Assembly: GCA_002439805.1 (NCBI GenBank)
Contig: DJPQ01000092.1
Location: forward strand, 26,515-90,514
DNA length: 64,000 nucleotides
Source: Bacteroidales bacterium UBA6408
Lineage (GTDB): Bacteria; Bacteroidota; Bacteroidia; Bacteroidales; UBA932
Direction: 5' to 3'
Under the pieces are notes generated by a model. The model saw only the letters and a program-made list of their open reading frames with translations. It did no database searches and was not told the DNA's origin. Positions within the stretch are counted from its first letter, which is position 1; the number at the start of each line of letters is the position of its first letter. A program made the translations under genes and the position numbers. Positions 1 through 8,265 of the stretch are shown piece after piece.

Positions 1-360
1 CCTCAGCCCCGAAAACACGGCAACAATCACGGGCGAGCACATGATGCACAGGAACAGAGCGGCCGGGGCCTCAGAAGAATAGCCGACGAAAGAACGATGC
101 GCGAAGCAAACGGCCATAACAGACGGCAGAACGCCGAAACTGACCATGTCCGCGAGCGAGTCAAGTTCCTTCCCCATCGGGGAATATGCATGAAGCGCCC
201 TCGCCGCGAGTCCGTCGCAGAAATCGAATACCGACGCGGCGAGCATCAGATAGAACGCCGTCGGAATATCTCCCTTCAGACACGACAAAATCCCCAGCAC
301 ACCACAGAGCAAGTTCATTGACGTGATGGTATTGGGGATATGCCTGATAATGCATTTCAT
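1..360 (-). CDS. pssA: CDP-diacylglycerol--serine O-phosphatidyltransferase, partial (C-terminus off window)
   Basis: Reverse-strand translation from the ATG at 360 gives 120 residues and runs off the window edge. It begins MKCIIRHIPNTITSMNLLCG, a typical start for bacterial phosphatidylserine synthases. Residues 46-69 carry the CDP-alcohol phosphotransferase signature D-G-x2-A-R-x8-G-x3-D-x3-D (D46, G50?, the DG-LAAR block, then GKELDSLAD). Members of this family are polytopic membrane enzymes that condense CDP-diacylglycerol with serine, the first step to phosphatidylethanolamine. Hydrophobic stretches are visible before and after the motif. Signature positions are counted approximately. 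The gene is upstream-proximal to the C1 peptidase gene, which is read in the same direction with a gap of about 26 bp, so the two may share a transcript. Confidence 0.9.
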   Translation of the reverse strand, partial: MKCIIRHIPNTITSMNLLCGVLGILSCLKGDIPTAFYLMLAASVFDFCDGLAARALHAYSPMGKELDSLADMVSFGVLPSVMAVCFAHRSFVGYSSEAPAALFLCIMCSPVIVAVFSGLR

Positions 361-386
361 AAGCTGATTTCCTGAAAGACAGGCAC

Positions 387-1562
387 TTACTTGATGCCGA
401 GCTTCTTCCTTATCGACTTAGGAAGCGCGTCCTTATGAACCACGACATTCAGAGTCTTGTAACGGACATAGGCATCGGAGGCATACCAGATGCCCTTGTA
501 TGTCCCGGCCTCTCCCCATGAATTCTTCACGATGAAGAACGGGTTGCCGTTCTGATCCTTCGCGAGGCCATAAATCTGCATTCCGTGGTCGTCGGTAGTC
601 TGCTTGTTGTCGTAGGCAATCTGACGCATCTCCTGAGTAATCTTCTTCTCCTCAGCGGAGACGGCCTCAGCCGGCTTCTCGTCCGACTTGCCAATCCAGT
701 GCTCCTGGTCGGAGCCTGCCGTAGGGGCCGCGTCAACATCCGGGACGACCGCTGTTCCGCTGCGCGTGAAGCCCTTCTCGCTCACGTCGGCTCCCCAAGC
801 GATGGTGAATCCCTTGTCTATCGCGTTGTACATCACCTCCATGAGTTCGTCAATAGGAAGGTTGTACGCGGTGCCCCATCTCCAGTTGTCGCATACCTCA
901 ATCACGAAAGGCTTGTAGAACGGATGATGGGTGAATGAGGTGAGGTTGATGTAGTCATCGACATTGATTCCGAGATTGTCCCTGTAGGACTCCGGGGTGT
1001 ATGTCTTGCCATCGACGGTAAATTCCGTCGGGAGCTCGCCGAGATAGGCGCTGAGTATGCCGTTGTAGGCATTCTTCCATGCCGTAGAGAGCGTCTTGTT
1101 CGGGTTCTCGACAATGGCGTTGATGAAGCCGGCGAGAGCCGCGTCCATCTCGGCCTGCACAGGAAGCTCAGTTCCGTAGTTCATCCCCGAATAGACGGAT
1201 TGGGGAACGATTCCGTACTCGCGGATGACCTCAAAGACGTCTCCGAAGGAGCTGCCTGCGGAAAATCCCATCTTTCCGTCCAGACGCACATACTTGACGC
1301 CCCTGTCATAGTAGGCCTTGTTGACCACGAACATTTCGGACAAATCGGTCTCGACGCCCTTCTGGCGGATAATTTCCGATTCAACGAAAGAAAGTGCGGA
1401 AAAACACCAGCAGGTTCCTGAACGGTACTGGTTCTTGATGCTCGTAATCGGGTTTTCCTTCACGGTCGTGAACACATACCCGTTCTCCTTCGGCTTGTCC
1501 TGTGCCTGCGCGAGGGAAGCGAATCCCAGCGCGAGAGCCGCCGCAATGACAAATTTCTTCAT
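387..1562 (-). CDS. Secreted C1B cysteine aminopeptidase (PepC / bleomycin hydrolase family)
   Basis: 391 residues. An N-terminal signal peptide (about residues 1-20, cleaved after a SLAQA-like site) indicates export, probably to the periplasm. The papain-like catalytic set is intact: Gln45, nucleophile Cys51 in SGTCWCFSA, His326 in DDHGMQIYG and Asn347 in VKNSWGEAG. Family members are aminopeptidases with a papain fold. Bacteroidales typically carry an exported version of about this size, whereas PepC of Firmicutes is cytoplasmic and somewhat longer. A strong promoter lies 74-104 bp upstream of the ATG. Substrate is unknown from sequence; peptide trimming in the periplasm is the likely role. 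Confidence 0.88.
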   Translation of the reverse strand: MKKFVIAAALALGFASLAQAQDKPKENGYVFTTVKENPITSIKNQYRSGTCWCFSALSFVESEIIRQKGVETDLSEMFVVNKAYYDRGVKYVRLDGKMGFSAGSSFGDVFEVIREYGIVPQSVYSGMNYGTELPVQAEMDAALAGFINAIVENPNKTLSTAWKNAYNGILSAYLGELPTEFTVDGKTYTPESYRDNLGINVDDYINLTSFTHHPFYKPFVIEVCDNWRWGTAYNLPIDELMEVMYNAIDKGFTIAWGADVSEKGFTRSGTAVVPDVDAAPTAGSDQEHWIGKSDEKPAEAVSAEEKKITQEMRQIAYDNKQTTDDHGMQIYGLAKDQNGNPFFIVKNSWGEAGTYKGIWYASDAYVRYKTLNVVVHKDALPKSIRKKLGIK

Positions 1563-1635
1563 ATCAATATCTCTTTTCTATATTTCCACAATATATCCGT
1601 CCGGACATTTCCTCGAACCGTCCGGTTGAAGCGCA

Positions 1636-1666
1636 CAAAGGTAAGGTTTTGCTTCAAAAAAAACAA
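1636..1666 (-). promoter_or_regulatory. Bacteroidetes-type promoter for the C1 peptidase gene
   Basis: On the minus strand TTG (1664-1666) is followed by a 20-nt spacer and TACCTTTG (1636-1643). This matches the Bacteroidetes sigma consensus TTTG-N19/20-TAnnTTTG. The predicted start of transcription leaves a leader of roughly 65 nt before the ATG at 1562. Confidence 0.7.
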
Positions 1667-1673
1667 TACCGCG

Positions 1674-2504
1674 TCAGAGCGCCTTCACTACCTTTATATT
1701 CCCCATGTTCAGCCCCCAGCATCCGTTCTGGACAATCGGAACCTCCACGCCATCTGCGTCCTTCTGCCACCAGATCTCCTTCAGGAAAGTGTGCGAGTGT
1801 CCGCCCACGACAAGATCGACACCGTGTATGCCCGACACCAATTCCCTGTCCATCAGGGTCTTCTCACTCTGGAAGCCGAGGTGGGTCAGGCATATAATCA
1901 TGTCGCATTTCTTCTCGTTGCGGAGAATGTCGGCATAATGGTTCGTCCTCTCCACCGGGTCGAGATACTCCAGCTGACGGGCAATCCCGGCATCGACGAC
2001 CGGGCGGACATCCGTCGTGAGGCCGATGACTCCGATTTTCAGACCGCCCCTCTTCAGAATGACATAGGGCTTCACATAGCGTCCCAGCTCAAATTTCGAG
2101 AAATCATAGTTGGCGCAGACCACAGGAAACTTCATCTTCTTCACGCGGTCCGTAAACTCGTCTATGCCGTTGTCGAACTCGTGGTTTCCGATGGCGGTGA
2201 CGTCAAATCCGAGGGCATTCATCAAATCCACCTCCACGAATCCGCGCAGAAGCGTGAAATATGACGAGCCCTGACTGAAATCGCCGGCATGGAGCAGGAG
2301 AACGTTCCCCTTTCCGTCTGCCGTGCGGACGCTGTCGATATAGGCCGCCCGTTCAAGCGTTCCGCCCTGTCCGACGAGGGAGCCGACACGCTCCGGCTCT
2401 ATGTGGCTGTGGGTGTCGTTCAGATGAAGTATCGTAAGTTTCTGTGCGGAAGCGTCATACGAAAATGCAAGCACCGCAAGGACTATATACGCGAATCTTT
2501 TCAT
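1674..2504 (-). CDS. Secreted metallophosphoesterase (5'-nucleotidase N-terminal domain protein)
   Basis: 276 residues with a signal peptide (about 1-20, ending in ASA-Q). It is the calcineurin-like metallophosphatase domain of the UshA/5'-nucleotidase family. Metal ligands are visible as D30 and H32 in LHLNDTHSH, D75 in HAGDFSQGS, N107-H108 in GNHEFD, and H236/H238 in GGHSH. The substrate-binding C-terminal domain normally fused to it is absent. That domain is encoded by the next gene upstream in the same operon (2518-3381), 13 bp away. Both proteins have their own signal peptide, so this is a genuine two-gene arrangement rather than a frameshift. Expected role: hydrolysis of extracytoplasmic nucleotides. 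Confidence 0.87.
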   Translation of the reverse strand: MKRFAYIVLAVLAFSYDASAQKLTILHLNDTHSHIEPERVGSLVGQGGTLERAAYIDSVRTADGKGNVLLLHAGDFSQGSSYFTLLRGFVEVDLMNALGFDVTAIGNHEFDNGIDEFTDRVKKMKFPVVCANYDFSKFELGRYVKPYVILKRGGLKIGVIGLTTDVRPVVDAGIARQLEYLDPVERTNHYADILRNEKKCDMIICLTHLGFQSEKTLMDRELVSGIHGVDLVVGGHSHTFLKEIWWQKDADGVEVPIVQNGCWGLNMGNIKVVKAL

Positions 2505-2517
2505 GCCAATGTCTCCC

Positions 2518-3381
2518 CTATTTGATTATAACCCTTCCATCCTTATGATACTCAATCGGTTTGCCCGCTTCCGTCAGCGACTTCACCTTTTCGAGGATGA
2601 TGTCGATGATGTCGATGTCATAGACCGTCTTATTGCGGGAATTGTTCGCAAGGTATAGCCCGTCGCCGCCTTCAAGCAGGAATGAAATCGTCGCGACGCC
2701 GTACCATCTGGAGTCTTCGAGCGGCTCGCCTCCGACTTCTGCGGAAACGATTTTCCCGTTTTCCGCGACCACCCGGCAGCCACCGAGAACCTGAAAGCGC
2801 CCGGCCGCCATGGATTCGAGTATGGAGCGGATTTCAGTGCCGGGAAGTTCGAGATAGACAATCTGGTTCCTGAACGGAAACATGGACATCAGGTCGTCAA
2901 GGATTATATCCCCCTGCGGCATGGAGCAGCGGATTCCGCCGAAATTGCCGACGCCGAAATCCACTTTCTTTCCGGACTCCCTTGCGACGGCCGCCATAAT
3001 GTTGTCTATGAACCAGTCAGAGAGTTCAGATTCAGGATATTCCACAGCCATTTCCCGCGTGCTGTACCCGACCACGACCTTAACCGGAGCCATGGCCGGC
3101 TGCACGGCGAGCAGTTTCTTTGCAGCCTTATAGGTCGCAGTGCGTCGTCCATACACCCTGCCGTTCGGGGCATAGTATTTTCCGTGCCTGATTTCCCCGA
3201 GGCACTCCTTCACGTTATCCGTAGATGATGGGGACTTGGCGCCGACACGGCTTCCATCCATAGGGGTCAGAGTCCATGACACGACCTCCACTTTCCTCTC
3301 CGGCTGTCCGCCCTCAGCCGCAGTCTGCGCGAATGCGGCGGTTCCGAGCAGCAACAGCGCCAACGTTATCCTTATCTTCAT
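2518..3381 (-). CDS. Secreted 5'-nucleotidase C-terminal domain protein
   Basis: 287 residues with a signal peptide (about 1-18, cleaved near AAFAQ). The region after about residue 110 matches the 5'-nucleotidase C-terminal domain: a Bacteroides-type GNFGGIR segment around 145-151, DLMSMFPF around 166-173, and GGDGLYLANNS near 235-245. This domain contributes substrate binding in UshA-type enzymes. Here it is a separate polypeptide immediately upstream of the catalytic-domain gene, with a 13-bp gap. The two products probably associate in the periplasm. It also follows the ABC permease gene by 28 bp, so it may belong to a longer operon. Confidence 0.85.
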   Translation of the reverse strand: MKIRITLALLLLGTAAFAQTAAEGGQPERKVEVVSWTLTPMDGSRVGAKSPSSTDNVKECLGEIRHGKYYAPNGRVYGRRTATYKAAKKLLAVQPAMAPVKVVVGYSTREMAVEYPESELSDWFIDNIMAAVARESGKKVDFGVGNFGGIRCSMPQGDIILDDLMSMFPFRNQIVYLELPGTEIRSILESMAAGRFQVLGGCRVVAENGKIVSAEVGGEPLEDSRWYGVATISFLLEGGDGLYLANNSRNKTVYDIDIIDIILEKVKSLTEAGKPIEYHKDGRVIIK

Positions 3382-3409
3382 AGAACTTGCTTTTTTCGAG
3401 ATGGCATCA

Positions 3410-4780
3410 CTAGTTCATTCTCAGCCACTTCCACAAATCCTTGAAGGTGGATTTCTTTCCGAAGGTCAGGATGCCTATCTTGTAAATCTTCGCGGAAATC
3501 CATGCGCATCCGAGGAACGTGAGCAGCAGGAGAGCGATTGAAAGCAGCAGCTCCCAGAGCGGAACCCCGAACGGAATCCGGGCAAGCATCACGATCGGCG
3601 AGGTGAAAGGAATCATCGACCCCCAGAATGCCAGCGGGCTGTCCGGCGACTTGAACGCATAGAGCGCGATGAAGAAGCCAAGGAGCAGCGGGATGGTCAC
3701 CGGAATCTGAAGCTGGCTGCTGTCGGCCTCATTCTCCACGGAGGAGCCTATGGCGGCGAACAGCGATGCGTAGAGCAGATAGCCGAGCACGAAGAATATC
3801 ACGAATGAAACGAGTATCTCAGTGTAGTTCAGTTCCCTGAGCGCTGAAAGTACGGAGTTTTCCTGTGTGTCGAGGCTCGCCGCCATGGCTGACGGGTCGA
3901 TGTTCATTCCGGCCGCGTCCATGGCGGACTGGTCAACACCTGCAATCGCGGTCATCTGCTGCTGGCTGCCCATAATCGAGTCGAATCCGACAATTCCGCC
4001 GACCGCAGAGACAATCACTCCCGTCAGCACAACCCAGAGCAGGAACTGCGTGAGGGCCACCGCCGCAACGCCGATAATCTTTCCGAACAGGAGTTCCGTG
4101 GCCTTGACGCTGGAAACAAGCACTTCCACGACACGGCTCGACTTCTCCTCAATCACCGACGACATCACCATTCCGGAGAACATCGCGATGAACATATAGA
4201 TTATCATTCCGAGCAGCATGGAAACAATCATCTTAACCTCCGCAGAGTCGAGTTTCGCCTCCCCCGAATCGTCAATCGTGTAGGTCGTCACGCTGACGTC
4301 AGCCTTCACGTCCTCCATAATCTGCTTGAGGTCACCTATATTATACAAGGATATGCGATAGTCCTCCACCGCGTCGTCCACCTGCGACTCAATTTCCAAC
4401 TTCATATCGACGCTCAGGGCCGTCTTCGAATATGTCGTCACGTTTACCGTCCTCGTCGAGTCAATGACCGGAGACACCAGCATGAGAACGTCTATTCCCA
4501 GGCTGTCGAGGTTTGACTTCAGCGAATCCGGCTGCTGCCCGGAGTAGTCCGTGAACGTATATGAATCATTGGACTTGAGCTCAGGCATCACGATGCCGGA
4601 CTCATCGACGACCGCAATCTGCTTGCCCTTGTCTTCGGCGAAGAACATGATGAGCGACGGAATCACCATCAGCGCCGCGAACAGAATCGGGCCGAGAAAT
4701 GTGATGAGGAGGAATGACTTTTTCCTGACGCGGGTCATATATTCCCTTGAAATGACCACGCCTATATTTCTGAAGTTCAT
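3410..4780 (-). CDS. ABC transporter permease, NatB-like (ABC-2 family)
   Basis: 456 residues. An N-terminal segment REYMTRVRKKSFLLIT followed by a transmembrane helix (about 25-48) is typical of NatB/YhaP-type ABC-2 permeases. A large extracytoplasmic domain (about 50-185) follows, then five or six membrane segments packed into the C-terminal half. The partner ATPase gene ends 36 bp upstream, giving a complete two-gene exporter. Family members export Na+ or drugs, but the substrate cannot be read from sequence. An insertion around residues 275-305 (SQQQMTAIAG to LDTQEN) is hydrophilic and Met/Ala-rich and sits between two membrane helices. Confidence 0.85.
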   Translation of the reverse strand: MNFRNIGVVISREYMTRVRKKSFLLITFLGPILFAALMVIPSLIMFFAEDKGKQIAVVDESGIVMPELKSNDSYTFTDYSGQQPDSLKSNLDSLGIDVLMLVSPVIDSTRTVNVTTYSKTALSVDMKLEIESQVDDAVEDYRISLYNIGDLKQIMEDVKADVSVTTYTIDDSGEAKLDSAEVKMIVSMLLGMIIYMFIAMFSGMVMSSVIEEKSSRVVEVLVSSVKATELLFGKIIGVAAVALTQFLLWVVLTGVIVSAVGGIVGFDSIMGSQQQMTAIAGVDQSAMDAAGMNIDPSAMAASLDTQENSVLSALRELNYTEILVSFVIFFVLGYLLYASLFAAIGSSVENEADSSQLQIPVTIPLLLGFFIALYAFKSPDSPLAFWGSMIPFTSPIVMLARIPFGVPLWELLLSIALLLLTFLGCAWISAKIYKIGILTFGKKSTFKDLWKWLRMN

Positions 4781-4816
4781 ATTTTTGCTGTTTTATAACC
4801 GATAGTTCAGACTAAC

Positions 4817-5743
4817 TCACTTTGCGTCAGTGTCATTTCCTTTCACTAGTTCGATGAATATGTCGTTCATACGGGGGACGAGTTCATGGAACGAGTTGAC
4901 GGTCACACTGTCCGCGATGACTGCGGAAAGCACGTCGTTGCTCCGCGCCCCGGGAGCAAGCGAGAGAACCGCAGTATGTCTCCCGGCGTCATTATTATCG
5001 CTGAGAACCGAAAACAGCCCCTCATGAGGCTGGAGAGACTTCTCCCCGGTGTAAATCAGTTCAACATTGTTGTTGCCGTAACGGCGGCGGATGTCATCGA
5101 GCGGCCCGGTGATTACAAGTTTCGACATATTGAGGAGAGCGATGTCGTCGCAGAGTTCCTCCACAGACTCCATATTGTGCGTGGAAAGTACAATCGTAGC
5201 CCCCTCGTCGCGCAGCCGGAGAATTTCCTTCTGGACCACCTGGGCATTCACGGGGTCGAACCCGCTGAAAGGCTCGTCAAGTATGAGCAGGGACGGACGG
5301 TGGACGACGGTCGTGATGAACTGCACCTTCTGGGCCATTCCCTTGGAAAGCTCCTCCACCTTCTTGTTCCACCATGACTCGATGCCGAAGCGGACGAACC
5401 ACTTTTTAAGCTCGTTTTCGGCATCCCTGCGGGACATTCCCTTGAGACGGGCGAGGAACAGGGCCTGCTCCCCCACCTTCATCTTGCGGTAAAGCCCCCG
5501 CTCTTCAGGCATATAGCCGATTTTCTCCACATCCCGCTGGGTTATCGGGCGTCCGTCGAACAGGACCTCCCCTGAGTTTGGGATGGTAATCCTGTTGATT
5601 ATCCTTATCAGCGTGGTTTTTCCCGAACCGTTCGGTCCGAGAAGCCCGAAAATCCTGCCCTTCTCCATCGTCACGCTGACATGGTCGAGGGCAATCTTTT
5701 CGCCGAAAGACTTGCAGATTTCATTGCATTGAATAAGACTCAT
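4817..5743 (-). CDS. ABC transporter ATP-binding protein, NatA-like
   Basis: 308 residues. Walker A is GPNGSGKT (36-43), the signature is LSKGMAQKVQ (132-141; LSKGM rather than LSGGQ, as is common in this subfamily), Walker B is LLILDEP (152-158), and an H-loop occurs in LSTHNMES. The C-terminal 80 residues form the accessory domain found in NatA/COG4152 ATPases. It is paired with the permease gene immediately downstream and lies 30 bp after holA. Confidence 0.88.
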   Translation of the reverse strand: MSLIQCNEICKSFGEKIALDHVSVTMEKGRIFGLLGPNGSGKTTLIRIINRITIPNSGEVLFDGRPITQRDVEKIGYMPEERGLYRKMKVGEQALFLARLKGMSRRDAENELKKWFVRFGIESWWNKKVEELSKGMAQKVQFITTVVHRPSLLILDEPFSGFDPVNAQVVQKEILRLRDEGATIVLSTHNMESVEELCDDIALLNMSKLVITGPLDDIRRRYGNNNVELIYTGEKSLQPHEGLFSVLSDNNDAGRHTAVLSLAPGARSNDVLSAVIADSVTVNSFHELVPRMNDIFIELVKGNDTDAK

Positions 5744-5773
5744 GATTTTATGTTGTTATGATATAATGTATAT

Positions 5774-6817
5774 TCACAGATTCAGCAACCTCGCCGTAAG
5801 CTCGGAAAGCAGCTCGGCGTCCGTCGCCTCGCCGTTGTCTCCGCCCTTGCCCTTGAAGTCGTAGTCCCGGATGAGGGCTATGGCCGCCATGCATTTGCGC
5901 GTCGGGTAGCTGCGCACAGCCATGTCATACTCGCGCAGGAAATAGGGATTCACTCCTAGCAGCCGCGCCTTCACGTCACTTCCGGCTCCCGGATTCGACG
6001 TCAGCAGCGCGTTGTATTTCAGAATCCTGTAGAAATGCGTGAACAACTGTCCCGTGACCGAGGCCAGCCTGAACTGCGCCGCAGAACCGAGAAAGGACGC
6101 AATTTTCAGCGCCTTTGCCGCATTACGCGCGGAAAGTTCCCTCGTCAGCTCGAAGATGTTGTACTGCCTGCTTATCCCCACATTTCTCTCTATGTCCTCG
6201 GACGACACCTCCGTGACCCCTTCCGGGAGGTTCTTCAGCATCTTGTCCGTCTCCACGGCAATCTTGGACAGGTCGACGCCGGCGTACTCCGCCAGCAAGG
6301 AAGCGGCCTCGGGAGCTATCTGAAGCCCCCGTGACCGGAAATAAGAGTTTATCCACTGCGGCATCTCGTAGTCCCTCAGCTGAGAGGAGTCCACCACGAC
6401 GCCGATTTTGGAAGCCTTCTTGTAGAGGGACCTGCGCGCGTCGGCCTTTGCCCCGTGCATCGCGATGACAAGCACCGTGGTCTCCAGAGGCCTGTCGCAA
6501 TAGACGGCGAGCTCTTCGAGCGAGCGCATCATCTGCGCCTCCCTGAGCACGACAAGGTGACGCTCCGCAAACATCGGGTAGCGCCTAGCCTCGGTGATTA
6601 CCGTGTCGGCATCGACGTCGGCCCCGTAGAGTATGGCCTGGTTGAAGTCACGCTCGCTGTCGTCGGAAAAGGCGTTTTCAATTACCGCGTCGCACACCAT
6701 ATCGACATAATAGGGTTCATCCCCCATCAGAAGATACACCGGAGCGAACTTTCCCGCCCTCACGTCCGCGACTATTCCCGCGCACTGTCTGTCCGTCTCT
6801 GCAAATCCCTTTGCCAT
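5774..6817 (-). CDS. holA: DNA polymerase III subunit delta
   Basis: 347 residues from the ATG at 6817. A longer frame opens with TTG-GTG codons at 6826 and is less likely. The N-terminus reads FAPVYLLMGDEPYYVD, the typical HolA opening in which the Walker-A-like region is degenerate. Further blocks match the family: RRYPMFAERHLVVLREAQ (about 80-97) and the C-terminal helical domain with the LTELTARLLNL-type ending. The protein is the clamp-loader wrench that opens the beta clamp. It lies 37 bp downstream of hpf, with a hairpin in the gap. Confidence 0.9.
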   Translation of the reverse strand: MAKGFAETDRQCAGIVADVRAGKFAPVYLLMGDEPYYVDMVCDAVIENAFSDDSERDFNQAILYGADVDADTVITEARRYPMFAERHLVVLREAQMMRSLEELAVYCDRPLETTVLVIAMHGAKADARRSLYKKASKIGVVVDSSQLRDYEMPQWINSYFRSRGLQIAPEAASLLAEYAGVDLSKIAVETDKMLKNLPEGVTEVSSEDIERNVGISRQYNIFELTRELSARNAAKALKIASFLGSAAQFRLASVTGQLFTHFYRILKYNALLTSNPGAGSDVKARLLGVNPYFLREYDMAVRSYPTRKCMAAIALIRDYDFKGKGGDNGEATDAELLSELTARLLNL

Positions 6818-6828
6818 AATCACCAAAT

Positions 6829-6851
6829 TTCCACGGGAAGGCCCCGTGGAA
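6829..6851 (-). promoter_or_regulatory. Intercistronic hairpin between hpf and holA
   Basis: A perfect 9-bp stem (TTCCACGGG at 6829-6837 and CCCGTGGAA at 6843-6851) encloses a 5-nt loop. No T-run follows on either strand, so it is not a standard terminator. It occupies nearly the whole gap between the hpf stop and the holA start. It could be an mRNA processing or stability element, or a weak attenuator. Confidence 0.5.
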
Positions 6852-6854
6852 TAC

Positions 6855-7145
6855 CTATTTAACCTGTTTATCCTTGACTCTCGTCAGCTTTTCCTTGAGA
6901 ATGTCCGCGCAGTCAACCACAGCGTCCTCAAAAGTCGCCGCGTTCCTCTCGACGACGACGTCGTTCCCCGGAACCCGGACCTTCACCCAGACGTTCTTGT
7001 TGTTGTGCTCCTGAAGCAGCGACAGCTTCACGTCGATGCCGATGACGGAATCGTGAAACTTAGGCAACTTCGACAGTTTCTTCTCCACGAAATCCAGAAG
7101 CTTCTGGTCTGCGTCGAAACGGATGGACTGAATTCTAATCTCCAT
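6855..7145 (-). CDS. hpf: Ribosome hibernation-promoting factor (short HPF/RaiA family)
   Basis: 96 residues, the size of short HPF. The sequence MEIRIQSIRFDADQKLLDFV and the KKLSKLPKFHDSVIG block match the S30AE/sigma-54 modulation fold. The protein binds the 30S decoding centre in stationary phase and inactivates ribosomes. The start overlaps the end of xerC by 11 nt, indicating translational coupling. The xerC-hpf pair is a common neighbourhood in Bacteroidetes. Confidence 0.9.
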   Translation of the reverse strand: MEIRIQSIRFDADQKLLDFVEKKLSKLPKFHDSVIGIDVKLSLLQEHNNKNVWVKVRVPGNDVVVERNAATFEDAVVDCADILKEKLTRVKDKQVK

Positions 7146-8145
7146 AGTTACCTCCTTTTTTTGCCCTCGGATGGGCTGATTTATAAACCTGTTTCAGTTT
7201 CGCAACGGAGTTGTGGGTGTAAATCTGCGTGGTCGCGAGCGAGGCGTGCCCGAGCATTTCCTTTATGGAATTGAGTTCGGTCCCCCCGTCAAGCAGCTCA
7301 GTCGCGAGCGTGTGTCTCAGAACGTGCGGCGAGCGCCGTCCGGTAATCCCGGAAATACGCGAAAAATCGCCCTTCACAATCCTGTCGACAAGCACCGGGT
7401 ATATCCTCCCTCCGCTCCAGGTCACGAACATCGCGTCCCTCGCATCTCTCTTCCCTCCCGCCATTGTCTCAACAGCCTTCAAATATAGCAAAATTTCTTC
7501 ACACAGCGATGGAATCACGGGAATTTCCCGCATCTTGTCGCCTTTTCCCCTGATTGTGGCCACCCGTCGGGACATATCGACGTCGCCGACATTCATTCCC
7601 ACAAGCTCGCTGCGGCGTATCCCGAGGTTCAGGAGCGAGGATATGACGACACGTTCGAGCCTCTTTTCGTAGAGTCCGCGAGCCTGAGCCTCCGCATCAT
7701 TGTCACCCTTCGACGAAAGCGCGTATGCGGCACGGAACGATTCGAGAAATTCGGGCGATGCATATATGTCCGTCTGCGCGAGATATTGGTTAATCGAATC
7801 TTCCCTATAGAACTCCGGAAGGCGTTTCGGCACCTTCGGACGACGGACCGTCTTCACCGGGTTGGACTTCAGCTCACCTATTCGGACCAGCCATGTGCAG
7901 AAGCTGCTCAGGACGCTCATGTGCAGGTTGGCAGTCTTTGGCGCAAGCTTCTCCGAATCAAGGATATGAACCTCATAATTTCTAATTTCTGTTGAAGTGA
8001 TTGTCTCTATGTCTCCGACAAATTCCGAGAATCTTCCGAGGATGTCGGAATATATGTCACAGGTGCGGGAGGAATATCTCCGCACTCCGGAAATATGAAT
8101 CCGGAACGCCTCAGTCCATCTCTGCAATTTTGTCCTGTTCTCCAT
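7135..8145 (-). CDS. xerC: Tyrosine recombinase XerC-like
   Basis: 336 residues from the ATG at 8145. The open frame extends to a TTG at 8190, but those extra residues are translated from a copy of an intergenic repeat (8161-8190), so the ATG is preferred. N-terminal SAM-like core-binding domain is about residues 10-95. The catalytic residues are all visible: Arg in LGIRRSELVG, Lys in GKGDKMREIPV, HxLRH in SPHVLRHTLATELLDGG, His in LGHASLATT, and nucleophile Tyr in QIYTH. It is expected to resolve chromosome dimers at dif. It is a housekeeping recombinase in an operon with hpf, not an obvious partner of the invertible segment 11 kb away. Confidence 0.88.
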   Translation of the reverse strand: MENRTKLQRWTEAFRIHISGVRRYSSRTCDIYSDILGRFSEFVGDIETITSTEIRNYEVHILDSEKLAPKTANLHMSVLSSFCTWLVRIGELKSNPVKTVRRPKVPKRLPEFYREDSINQYLAQTDIYASPEFLESFRAAYALSSKGDNDAEAQARGLYEKRLERVVISSLLNLGIRRSELVGMNVGDVDMSRRVATIRGKGDKMREIPVIPSLCEEILLYLKAVETMAGGKRDARDAMFVTWSGGRIYPVLVDRIVKGDFSRISGITGRRSPHVLRHTLATELLDGGTELNSIKEMLGHASLATTQIYTHNSVAKLKQVYKSAHPRAKKGGNYGD

Positions 8146-8160
8146 ATTCAAGTCACCGCT

Positions 8161-8190
8161 AAAAGATTCCTCGACTTCATTTCGTTTCAA
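8161..8190. repeat. Partial copy of REP-like intergenic repeat
   Basis: The sequence starts AAAAGATTCCTCGACTTC and matches the first 28 or so bases of the complete copy at 8221-8262, then breaks off. It lies just upstream of the xerC ATG. Confidence 0.7.
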
Positions 8191-8220
8191 TATTCCCGAT
8201 TCATTTCATATTCATCCGCA

Positions 8221-8262
8221 CAAAGATTCCTCGACTTCACTTCGTTTCGCTCAGAATGACAG
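8221..8262. repeat. REP-like 42-bp intergenic repeat
   Basis: The 42-bp unit runs from CAAAGATTCCTCGACTTCAC to CGCTCAGAATGACAG. A closely related copy is at 38512-38553. This AGATTCCTCG...GAATGACAG type of short repeat is dispersed between genes in many bacterial genomes. Here it sits between xerC and the end of the CCA-adding enzyme gene. Confidence 0.75.
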
Positions 8263-8265
8263 CCG

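Noticed and set aside
1674..3381. 5'-nucleotidase pair as a frameshifted single gene
   Set aside because: Each part has a complete signal peptide and its own ATG and stop.
7135..8190. XerC as the invertase of the variable lipoprotein segment
   Set aside because: The gene lies 11 kb away in a housekeeping operon with hpf and looks like a standard dif recombinase. The 144-bp repeats are long enough for homologous recombination, so no dedicated enzyme is required.
8146..8190. N-terminal extension of XerC from the TTG at 8190
   Set aside because: The added residues are a translation of the dispersed repeat at 8161-8190, and an ATG fitting the family length lies at 8145.
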